Source of the DNA: Pollenia angustigena
Taxonomy: Eukaryota; Arthropoda; Insecta; Diptera; Polleniidae
Direction of reading: 5' to 3'
Assembly (NCBI GenBank): GCA_930367215.1
Contig: OV884059.1
Span: forward strand, 150,968,511-151,032,510
Length of the DNA stretch: 64,000 nt
The notes below the pieces were generated by a model. It was not told the DNA's origin. It was given only the letters and a program-made list of their open reading frames with translations, and did no database searches. Positions 53,913 to 64,000 of this stretch are shown one piece after another. The translations under genes were made by a program, and so were the position numbers. Numbering within the stretch: position 1 is the first letter of the stretch; every line of letters starts with the position of its first letter.

Positions 53913-56464
53913 ACTGGCAGTTAACTTCCAGAAAATATGTGGGATAATACACCCAAAATGTTGTTCCTTCCATTGAATTTCTTGTGTTTTATTAAGAAAA
54001 AAATGTCTGCCTCTAAAATAAACACCCGCTACATATATTTTCATATTATGTCTGTAGCCACACACTTCACTAAGTATGAATGTGTAGTGGTCATTTAATA
54101 CTTATGTTTTCGTATTAGTATTGTATTATAGACATCTGATTAGGTTCTTTCTGAGCTTGAGCTTTATTGAAAAGGTTTCCTTTCATTTTAGTACTTTACT
54201 GGTCAGTATAAACATAATTTTGTGTATAAATTTTTTTTATTTGTAACGTAAATGCATTTATTAATTTCGAATAATATTCTTTTAATAGAATGCTTTTGAA
54301 GCAAATTCTTTTCTTCTAAGGAAATTCGTGTTAAAATTTTTATTTGGGTATTTATTAAGATTTGAGTAAAATTAGCTTAATAAAGCTTTAATTCATATCC
54401 AATTATTGTGTTTGTTTTTAAAATTGAAATATTATATTTCACTTTTAAGAACCCAGAAGATTTTTCCATACAAATTATTAAAGTATTTGTACAAATCAGG
54501 TCTTTCCTAAAGCAATCTGAAAACTTTAGAATAATAAGTTTTACTAAATCGGGTTGTGAACTACTAGGGAAGATCAGTAAAAGAACACTTTTTAGAGCTC
54601 ATTGCTGCGGAATATCTTAGTATTATTTCAAAATAGTTTATTTTTTTTAAGCAAAACATTCTACTTTTAGAATTGATTTCTAAATTATTTGAAATAAACC
54701 TTTAAGCTATAAACAACTGAAAGCTTGGGCTAGTCCTCCAAGCTTATTGGCAATCAATAGTATAATTATTTCAATTGGTGTTTTTTTTATTTCAAGCTAC
54801 ACAAAATCTTAATCTTAGTACTTAAAAAAAAAATGTATTTTGTTATTTGTAAAAAGCTTGAATGTACAATCAACTAAGAGCTTTCTAGAATTCTTAAGAC
54901 CTTTAAAAAAAAATGACAAAATAAATTTAAAAAAAAATTCTTACATTACAAGCTCTTTATAGATAGAAAAGACCTGCATAAATGTATTTAAAAATCAAAC
55001 ACACAACAAAAATTAAATAAGAGTACAACAACAATGACAAATGCGTAACTGTTCGTCACACAATTTAAATAGTGTTGTGGGGTACTTCGCCCTCTCCTGC
55101 ACGCTATAGAAAAAGCTCCAAAATAGACTTTAAAGGTAGGATATAAATGGTATAAATAGTAAGAAGATCAGATGGAGTGAAGTATCTCTCATGAAGTCTG
55201 CGAGAACTTGTTCGTTCTCACTCTCATTGCTGCATTTATTTTTCATTCTCTTGTTGATTTTCACGAGTATTTTTTATACCTACACTCTCACTATAAAGAA
55301 GCATTTATTTGTTGCTTCTACACGTTCACATATTTAGTAAATTTGTCGTCTACACTTCTCTTAAGTACATATTCCTTTATGAAAGCGACACTACAGTAAA
55401 GATTTTGAAAATTTTCCAATAATTTAAATATGTGTTCAAATGGAATTGTGGAGCCCTCTAATAGATAGTTTAGAGGCTGATCTTAGACACAAATCAAACT
55501 ATTTAAAATGGCTTTTAGTTACAAAGATCCAAAAGCTTTCTGTTAGATTACCCAGCCAATTGCTAAATAATACTTAAATGCAATTTAAAAATACGTGTAT
55601 TTTTAAAAACTGTTAAACACACAAAGTTTTAAACCGTTTTCTAAATTAAATGGAAAAAGCAGAGGAGAAATGAAACCATACACAGCTTTTTCTTTGATTT
55701 CAAAGCTCATAGTTGGATAATATTTAAATGTGATTTCAAAAAAATATATGTTTTCAAGACCTAGCAGATAAATTATATTTCTTTCATGTGTGGTTTTTCT
55801 ATCCATAAAACTTTTAAATAAACCACACTTGCTTACATACAATAATATGAATATGCAAGATCGTTGTACACTTTAAAACAAGTCTTAAGTATTTTGAAGA
55901 AAATGTCAGGGTTGCATTTTTCCCAAAATATTTAAAACTTGTATAATAGTGTGAAACTTATACCTATGCATGTTAAATGGTATTTTAAAAATTGTTATTT
56001 ATTTGTTTCGTCTTAGAGCATCAAAGTGCTGGTGCATATGTTTTGAACATTTAATTCTTGTTATTAAGTTGAACTATTGAAAAGCTTTCAAGCATGTAAT
56101 ACCCTTTTAATATGAAAATAATATATATACTTACACTTGAATTCAAACAGATAAACAATGTTAAAAAAAGTTCGTTAAAAAAAGCTTTTAATAAAAGTGA
56201 CCGTATAAGTATAATTAAATAAAAACTCAAGTAAATCTGAAAATACAAATACGGGTTAAACGAATTGATTTTAAATCTTAAAAGTTTTAATGCAGACTTT
56301 TAAAGTAATAAATTCATTTTAAGGCATTTGAGTAGATTTACAATTAAGAGATGTTTTCTTATAAAGCTTTTGCACAATAAACTTTTTTAGAGAAAAGCTT
56401 TAACAAGATTCTGGTCCACAAATTTCCTAAAAATATCTTCTAAAACGGTTTTGAACTTATGGCG
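53913..56464. other. AT-rich DNA without recognisable genes
   Basis: About 2.5 kb with no supported gene. A TATAAATA word at about 55150 is noted but has no associated coding region. Confidence 0.55.
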
Positions 56465-56765
56465 ATTTCTTTTCTTAGAAATATGTTGCATTAATGTTAC
56501 ATGTTCTACAATTTTGTGTTCGTTTGTACAAAAAATAGAACTGTGGGAAAAATTTTCAAGTTATTTTGTGAATATGTTGATGAAAAACTTGCAAGACATG
56601 TTGCATATTTTACCCTTACTTTAACTTAAGGTGTTCATACTGCCCTGTCTTACAACTTTGGTACTTACTACTTTGTTTGTACAACCAATGTTTTATTTTG
56701 TTTGTCATAATTTATACCGCTCATAATTTTGTAAAAAATTGCTTTTAAACAAAATATAAATATAT
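56465..56765 (+). repeat. Repeat shared with 39215-39525
   Basis: Shares AGAAATATGTTGCAT, TGTTACATGTT, CGTTTGTACAAAA, ACATGTTGC and GGTACTTACTAC with the left flank of hAT element 6, in the same order. Diverged and non-coding. Confidence 0.55.
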
Positions 56766-57487
56766 TTACACATTAAAACAAGGACCGGATTTTACGAACG
56801 GAAAACACAAAATTAAATTTTATTATTTAAATAAAAAATTTTTGTGTGTGAAAAAAAGAAAAGGGTCTTCATGATATTGCTTAAAATTACCATTTGTGCA
56901 AATGGGTAAACTTGCGAGACTCGTTTCATGAAGATCCTTTTTAATTTTTGTGTATTTTTAAACAATTAATGTCATTTCAATCAGAAACGTCAATAAAAAA
57001 TATATAAAAAAAAAATAATTAAAAATATAATAAAAATATATTTATTTTATAATCGTTTTAATTTTGCTAAGCCATTAGTGATGTCAATATTTGTTTCCAA
57101 GCCATAATAGCGTGCATTGTTCTATTGAAATTGCACATCTTGTTACACTTCCGGTGATTATAGGTAACATTAGAAAATGTTACATGTACATATATACTAG
57201 ACTGGTCGCAATTTTTTTTTTTTTTTTAAATTTAATTGTTTGCGCTGCTTAAAATATGAGGTTTGGTGTAATAAATCATGATCTAATTTTTCAGGTCAAT
57301 CCGACGGTGCCTAGCCGTGCCGGGTGGGGCCCAAAGTTCCCCATATTATAAAAAAACATATTTTCTATCAGATCTTTATAGCTTTTCGACAAAAATATAT
57401 TTTATATAAAATTTTTTTGTAATAAAAAAACGGTTATTTTTTATCAAAATTATTTATGGGAATGCAAAACTTTTTATTAATAAGATT
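56766..57487. other. AT-rich DNA without recognisable genes
   Basis: A short inverted pair, AAAGGGTCTTCATGA and TCATGAAGATCCTTTT (56862 and 56927), is the only structure. No gene supported. Confidence 0.45.
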
Positions 57488-57722
57488 TCTCTATGACGTG
57501 CTTAATTTCCAATTTTTATTTTTGTTTAATACACTGAAATTTATTGTTGCAAGCAACTAGTGAGCTTAACCAGATCATCAGGAAAACCTTTTCCAAAGAT
57601 TTAAGAAAAACTTAAAATATTATACAAATAAAACTGTAAAGCGAATAAGAATTATAAGCACTCAAAGTTTTACTTGTAACAATATCAACGCTTACACAAA
57701 ACACCAACAATAAACAGTAATT
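57488..57722 (+). repeat. Dispersed repeat R, fullest copy
   Basis: GTGCTTAATTTCCAATTTTT, ACACTGAAATTTATTGTTG, AAGCGAATAAGAATTATAAG, ACTTGTAACAATATCAACGC and ACCAACAATAAACAGTAA, the same order as at 14138-14346. Confidence 0.65.
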
Positions 57723-57781
57723 TTTTCTTACATTTACAAAAAAAAAAACTTTTGTTAAAGTTCATATACGTAAAAAATTTA

Positions 57782-58271
57782 CAGCCGTATTTATAACAAA
57801 AAGTTAGCCATAGTTTGTACACCACGTACAACGAGCTGCTAAGTAGAATGGCGATTAAGCTTAGCAGCTTGTTGGCACAGAGTTAATTCATAACGAATTT
57901 TTCCCCATCTGCCAACTTTTAATAAATCAACTCTGAATTTTTATGATGCCACATTGTATTAATCAAAAATGCAACACGTTTTGCATTAATCATCGCTGAA
58001 TTTGTCATTTTTTTCTTTTTCCCTTCACATATAAATTTGAAAAAGTTTTTAAAAACAAAAAAAAAAAAAATAAATTAAGAAAAGACAGTAAATTAAAAAA
58101 CTACAGTTATTTAAAAAAAACCAACAAAATTGTTTGACATTAAACGGCTGTTTTTCACAAGTTGGCAGCTCGTAGACAAGAGTTTAGCAAATCGTTAGCC
58201 AGAGTTTGGTTAGTGTATTATGAATAAACTTTTTGCTAACTTTATGCCAAATTTTTATTATGAATACGGCT
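57782..58271. mobile_element. 490-bp Harbinger-like MITE with CAGCCGTATT ends
   Basis: CAGCCGTATTTATAACAAAA at 57782 and (complement) CAGCCGTATTCATAATAAAA at 58271 are inverted with two mismatches. Both are followed by AGTTAGC words inward. TTA flanks both sides (57779-57781, 58272-58274), a 3-bp duplication fitting PIF/Harbinger. Non-coding. Confidence 0.8.
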
Positions 58272-58274
58272 GTT

Positions 58275-61173
58275 AGTGTTTACTGCTTTTAAATCGCATT
58301 CCTTTAAATTTCTTTCCATTTTTATACATTCAATTTACTTGAATATTTTCTCGGCTTTCATTATATTGAAAAACAAAAGATTCTTAATCCCTGGCTGGTT
58401 GTCTGAAGTTCAAACCATAAAATCTCTTAATTAAATAATACATTTATAAGTCCTTTTTTGTGTGCAATTCTTAGGACCATAAAAACTTTTGCCTTAAACT
58501 TTTATACACTTTGCACACACATTAGCCAAACAAACAAAACCACTGTAGTAAAACTTATTTAAAAATTAAATTACAATATGTTTAAACAACTTCAAAAGAA
58601 AAGAACACTTTAAAGGAAAATTCTTCCAAAATTAAATTGTTTGTGGTAAAAAAAGAATTTTTATAAAAAAAAAAAATTCTAAAATTACAAATATGTACAT
58701 GAAAGTTAAAAAGAAAAATATGAAAAAGAAAACTTGTTGAATATCAGAGAGGAAGGAAGTTTCTTGGAATATTTTTCATTTTATTAAAAAGCTAAAATAA
58801 AACTAATAAAACTACTAATAAAAATATATAAAATCTTTAAGGAAATTCAAATCTATAAGAGTAAAAACAGACGAACTAGTTGCTTAACTTCTTTTCTTAA
58901 AAATCTTCTCACTATCGCGACACGTTTCTGTTGATAGTTTAATTGTACATTTTCCCTAAATTTTTCTTTAACAACTACTTGCAGCTTAAATTATTGAACT
59001 GTTTTATTTAAACTTATAATTCTCTAGCAAACAAGTATGAGTTTTAAAATTCTCCTTTTTCATATTTGTGGTAAATCGTTGTAACGTGTAATTTTTCACA
59101 GTTCAAATTGCAGCTGTCGAGTTTTCAGAAATAACAATTCCATAAAACTTTCCAAAATAACTTTTATTTTGTTTTAGATATTTTTTTTCCTCCATTTTGT
59201 ATTGTACTGAAAAAAAAAACAAAGTTCAAAATAATGTTTATAAACATTTTAAAAGAGTTTGTAAAGTTCCATAACAATCAAAGTTTTTTAATTAAAACAA
59301 TTTTCCAATTGATTGGTTTGCTGCCATTTAAGTTTTTTCCGATTTAAGTTCATGTAGACTTTTTGTGAAAACAAATGTGTTGTGTATCTTTGAGGGGAAA
59401 AAACAATCAACAAGATCAGCAACAACCTAAAGCAATAAACTATATATGTATATTTTGCAAATATTTCTGGTCCAAATATTCTTGCAACATGTTGTAAAAA
59501 GTTGCACTAAACTAAAAAATGCTAAATTTTATTTAAGATAGATTTAATAATTTTGAAAAAATATAAAGCTTTAAATAGTTAAAACCGAAAAATAATAAGC
59601 TTTAGGAAAGTTAAAGTTAAATAAAAGCTATGCAAGCCGAACAAGAAATTACACCGGGCTACGATCTTACTCTTTTGTTTTAAAACAAAAAAAAAAAAAA
59701 CTTTTTGTGAAAAAACAATTTTTTGCCAACTATAATAACGTGTTATTTAAAGCCCTTTAACAGCTTTTTTTAAACAAGCACAAGACGAGCTTTTTGCAAA
59801 ATGAGTTTAATGGGCGAAAAGATTTTTCTGTTCTTTTGCAAAACATTTTATAAAAAGCTATTTTATGAAAAACATTTAAGAAAAAAGTAATAAGATTGAA
59901 AGTTTTCTAAGGGTGCTTTTAATACATCTTAAAAGCTTTTTCGAAAAAGGTTTATTAAAAATCTATTTTAAGCCAAAGCTTATTGCAAAACTGCATTTTC
60001 TAACATATAATTTTTAGTTTAAACTTTTTTGGTAGAAAGTTTTGTTGTAATAAAGACTTCTTCAAAAGCTTTAAAGTAAAAATTTTTCTTTCAAAACCTT
60101 TATATTCAAAAGCTCTAATAGTAAGCTTTTTGTGAAAAAAGAAATTGTATATCTTAAACCATAATTTTTGTATTTTTCTTGCTGCCAAGTGTAATTGACA
60201 GCTTGCTATTCTTTTCTTCTTCAACTACAAAAATATGCCTTTAACTATATTTTTTCCTACCATCTTCTATATTTCTTATTAAAATTAGTAGTTTTATAAA
60301 AAACTAAACCGTTTTTTAGCGGCCTTCAACTTTTTTATAACACAATATAAATTTTTTCATTCTTTCTCTTTCTCCCTCTACCTATTTCGTTTTCTGCTTT
60401 TAAAAACTTCGTAATGAAAGTGATGCAATGTAAAAAAAAATTACAAAGATTAATCCATTAAAAGATTAAATATAATTTATTTTTTCTTAATCGAAGGAGG
60501 AGTATCTCTTCTAACGGAAAATTAACAATTTCACAGTTAGTTAATTCACCAGAAAATTCAACTTACACACACACACAACTGCAGCTAATGCTTTTATCTT
60601 TTAGATCGGTAATATGGAAGAGAGGAAGAGGGAAAGCAACAACTTAGCTGTAGAGTAACACTTAATTTCATAACTATTCAATAAAATTGTAATTACAAAT
60701 CATTGCAAAATTACAGGCCTCTATTTTATCAACTATTTAACAACAGTGATTTGCTCTTTTGTTTTTCTTGCTGTAGTTTGTAAAAGGCGAAATAGAGCGA
60801 GAGGGAGATAGAGGGATAGGGTGTATCAAGGAAATGAAAATTTATTGATTAACGCCTTGTTTTTGATTGCTAAATTTTCTTTTCCTGCAACTATTCGCAC
60901 TTGTTGTTTCTTACATTTATGCTGTAATTATAACGTTTTTGCTTGGCCAACTTTGTAATTATCTCTGAAGCGATTTAATTGTGTTACATTTTAATTTTAT
61001 GTTTAAAGAGAAAAATATATAATAAGAAATTGTAAATTTGAAAACTTAATTGAAATGGCATAAATTGTAGAGATAAAATTTTGAATAGCAATTAAATTAA
61101 AATCACTTAGAAATTTCTACTACCTGAATTTTTTTTTTTTTGTTGATAAAAATAAATATTTTCCTCAAACAGT
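58275..61173. other. AT-rich DNA without recognisable genes
   Basis: About 2.9 kb, AAAGCTTT-type words frequent near 59560-60120, plus an (AC)n run near 60566. No protein domain, RNA gene or element boundary supported. Confidence 0.6.
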
Positions 61174-61844
61174 AGTCAAGTTCTGTAATGAGAAGTTCTC
61201 GCATCGAAAAGATGTGGCTCACTATATTCAATAGTTTCTCGAAAAGTGAGAAAAAACTGTGTATGTATGTAATTGGTGTCGAAAGCTATCAAAAGAGATT
61301 ACGTCGTTGCGTTATAAATTTCATAACATTGCACCCGAAGCCGATGTGACATTCAAGACGTTGAGAACGTCAGTAACACATATCGCTGACGGCGACCAAA
61401 ATTTCCTAAATTGAAAATTTTTTCAATGACGGCGGCGAAAATACAACCGTCGGCTATACCAAATAACGTAAAGTGCGACTTTCATGTTTGTTGTTTGCAA
61501 ACGAGCTTTGAAAAAATTCGTATATTTTATAAAATTTTAAAAGCAAAATAATTAAACAATGAAAAAATGTGCCAAGAACAAAATGTAATTATTATTATTG
61601 TTTGCATTTTTTATTTATTTTTTGTGACAGTTCAAAGCGGGAACTTTTATCACACAAATGTTACACACACTTTTTCTGTGAAGTGGCGAGTAATTGCCTT
61701 ACGAGACAGCTAGTACTCGCCAACTAAGTTACAGACACAGTTTAGTGATAAAAAACAGCTGTTTGTTGCAATATATGGCATTTTTGTTTCATTTCACACA
61801 TTTCAATCGAAAAGTTTCTCGACGCGAGAGTTACAGAACATGGG
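61174..61844. mobile_element. MITE family B, copy 2, reverse orientation
   Basis: Nearly the full length of 22908-23604 in reverse: TTCTCGAAAAGTGAGAAAAA, GAGATTACGTCGTTGCGTTA, CGGCGGCGAAAATACAACCG, GGCGAGTAATT, AACAGCTGTTTGTTGC and GAGAGTTACAGAACATGGGC. The left terminus has decayed (AAGTTCTGTAAT). Confidence 0.85.
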
Positions 61845-63802
61845 CACAGGTTTGTTAAGGTTATGGTTAAGGTTTTATTAACTACCGATATGTCTGCGGC
61901 TTTAATTCATTCGTCTTCTTTTAGAAAATTTTCCACAACAAAATCTTAAAAAATGGACTTACGCTGTTGCCCATGAAAACCACAGATGAGTTATCTTCAA
62001 GTTAATGGCTTGTTTCTTCAAAACCTTGCATTGATTCAAAAAATAGTTCCTCATTACTCTTCACAAGGTTTGTTCAGATTGTCACATAATTCTGCTTAAG
62101 GTTAGTTAAAGTTGAAAACAGGGGATGGTGCATACCCCATAAACATTTGGTACACACCTACGCTTACTTAAGGAGAGTTTCCCCTATTCATTCTTCTTTA
62201 CCTTAGATAAAAAAAAAAAAACTGTGAATAAACATTATAAAAACACAACGTACTTTTAAACAATTCTTAAACCCTTAACTTCATTTCGATGCTGTTTTCT
62301 TTTAAATACATTTGATACTTAAGCACATCAGTACTTTCCAATTGAATTCTTTTAAACCTCTTAAAGAAAATGATCATTATTTGTAAAATGTTTTATAACA
62401 AAACACTCAATTGATTTTTATGAGAATATCAAAATGCTCATAACGAATATCTTACAAAATAAATTCATCCATTATTTGAAGATTAAAATGCATTTAAAAA
62501 CATTTTCTCTTCATTTTTTATTTATATTTGTTACAAAAATACTTAACACTTCATAAAACAGATTTTTTTAAAGAACATTTAACATTTTCATAATAATATT
62601 TTAGGATTTTTGTTATGTTGTGAAATGAAGATGTTTTGGAATAAATTTGCTATAACATTTGTAGATAAATATAAAACGTATGGTACATGAAAAAAAGAAG
62701 GAGGCATAGGAATTTTGTGAAAATTTGGTAGTCTACTTTTGAATTTCTGAAAAATGGGAAATCCTTTTTTAGCCTTAGCAAGTGTTGTCTTAAGGCCTTA
62801 CCTAGAATCATTAAAATAATAATTCAGATGTATTAAAAATTGCTGGAAGTTTTATTTTGTTCTCCTAATTTACGTTATACTTTTTATTGGCTATTTACAC
62901 TGGTCTTCGCAAAAAATAGTATCGAGCCCTGATACCATTTCAGCTAATTCTTTTGTTAAATTACCTCCTATAACCAACGTTCCCCTACCCCCACCCCTTC
63001 TTTCACTATTTTCGGTGGAGCCCCAGCCCCTTATTTATCTATTTACGATGAGTTCATAGTTTTAAAGTTACTAAATACAACGTTTTTAAATTTTTACAAG
63101 TTTTTGATGATTTTTCATAATATTTTGGCTCCAAAATCTTCACCTTCATTTGTTACTTGCTTTCCTCTCGTACACTTAAGTTTAAGGTCCTCTTATAATA
63201 GACTTGCAGTATTCTGCGACCAGGCTAGCTCTTCACTTTTCGAAAAATCTTTATTCAAACTAAGTGATAAAAAGTTTAACTAGCCTCGCAGTTAATTACA
63301 ATCCACAGCCTTTCACTGCAATTAACCTTGGCAAATCGGAGCAAAAAAGTTTTACTTCTTAATTTAATTAAGACTTAGGTGTTGACTTTACGATCGCGTG
63401 AAATGCACTGAAGGATCAGGATAAGAAGCTATGGATAAATTTAACGGCTGAAACAATTCCTTATACCCTCTTAATGTAATTCACGGCCAATAAAATTTTC
63501 GAAAATGGTTTGTTCGTAGGAGGGTTCCCCATAAATGGTGGTTAATGAGGGAAAACGGACTCTATGTACGGATGAAGGAGGTCATTTTACACATGGTTAA
63601 GCTGAAAAAGACTCATAGCCGATTTTCCTGCAGACCAGTGTTATTCAATTATATAACTGAATTATGGTGGAAATCTGGATTATACTACTTTACATATTGT
63701 TTTATGTATTGTCTTGTATTCTGGGTCGCTTTGTATACACAATATTAATGCAGGTACTTTATTTTCTTTTTTAATTTAGAATTCAGCTGCAGAGTATAAA
63801 AA
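61845..63802. other. AT-rich DNA without recognisable genes
   Basis: About 2 kb. A minor stretch on the plus strand near 63110-63270 (SLRSSYNRLAVFCDQASSSL) resembles the C-terminus of a LINE protein but is too short to call. Nothing else is supported. Confidence 0.5.
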
Positions 63803-64000
63803 TCCCAGTTGGAAGTATTGTCGTTGACGACATCGTCTAGACCGTATGCACGAGTTGTCCCATAAAAATTTAAAAGTTGATAATAATTAAATTTTCATGT
63901 TTTTTGAAAATTAAATTAAGTTTTCTAGAAGACAGTTTAGAGAAAATTTTCGTGTACGAAATTATGGGCGTCTGGATTGGTGTCCCATATCAAACTTTAT
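63803..64000 (-). mobile_element. Element Z, copy C, cut by the window edge
   Basis: Starts TCCCAGTTGGAAGTATTGTC (terminus) with GACGACATCGTC, TATGCACGAGTTGTCCC, and later GTTTTCTAGAAGACAGTTTA. These are the reverse complement of the right-hand end of copies A and B. It continues beyond the window. Confidence 0.75.

Noticed and set aside
55140..55190. TATAAATA box followed by a TCAGATGG initiator-like word
   Set aside because: No coding region or conserved downstream element follows; such words are frequent in AT-rich DNA.
63110..63270. Stretch reading SLRSSYNRLAVFCDQASSSL, reminiscent of a LINE protein C-terminus
   Set aside because: Too short, no RT block nearby, no tail at a sensible distance. 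Kept only as a note.

Overview
The window reads as nuclear DNA of a higher fly (Diptera, probably a calyptrate such as a blow fly or house fly relative). The grounds are strongly AT-rich non-coding sequence, a retrocopy of a fly-type ribosomal protein L14 gene, and the mix of mobile elements: an errantivirus with a tRNA-Ser type primer site, Transib, hAT, mariner-like, Harbinger-like and Helitron-like DNA elements, and fly-type non-LTR retrotransposons. The genus is an inference. I find no intact host gene in 64 kb. The window is accessory or intergenic DNA, or the inside of a very large intron, and nearly everything recognisable is mobile DNA.

Layout. 0-5 kb: a foldback element, copies of dispersed repeats and a decayed mariner-like transposase. 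5.1-7.4 kb: a 5'-truncated LINE whose reverse transcriptase frame is still open. 8.2-8.4 kb: a MITE abutting a tRNA-derived SINE. 11-14.3 kb: a mariner relic, a 540-bp hAT MITE with perfect 8-bp target duplication, and a 1.1-kb hAT-like foldback element with arms of 300 bp or more. 14.8-18.6 kb: a Helitron-like element, an exact 86-bp direct repeat and a Harbinger-like MITE.

20-30.2 kb is the centrepiece, a nest of elements whose order can be read from target duplications. A hAT MITE (20083-30215) was hit by a 5'-truncated Jockey-like LINE (20109-29634). That LINE was hit by a Transib element (20204-24030), which itself holds a hAT (20480-22190) and another MITE (22908-23604). The LINE was also hit by a second hAT (24667-29426), which holds a mariner-like element (25364-29109), which holds a young endogenous errantivirus (25563-28423). 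The provirus has two 354-bp LTRs that look identical, a primer site, a tandem-repeat leader and an open env gene, but no gag or pol. It looks like an integrated copy of the spliced env messenger.

31.5-36 kb: MITEs, a third hAT with a transposase remnant, long hairpins, a copy of an unclassified element here called Z, and a Helitron-like element. 37-44 kb: a tandem duplication, nested hAT remnants, a TTAA-flanked MITE and a diverged repeat pair. 47.3-49.8 kb: a second Z copy carrying a processed RpL14 retrocopy, whose coding sequence was then split by a Harbinger-like MITE. 51-54 kb: more MITEs, and a mariner relic split by a hAT. 54-64 kb is mostly plain AT-rich DNA with two MITEs and the start of a third Z copy at the right edge.

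The genes do not form a pathway. They are independent mobile-element genes, mostly broken. Only the errantiviral env (26481-28181) and the LINE reverse transcriptase frame (to 7352) are open over a substantial length.
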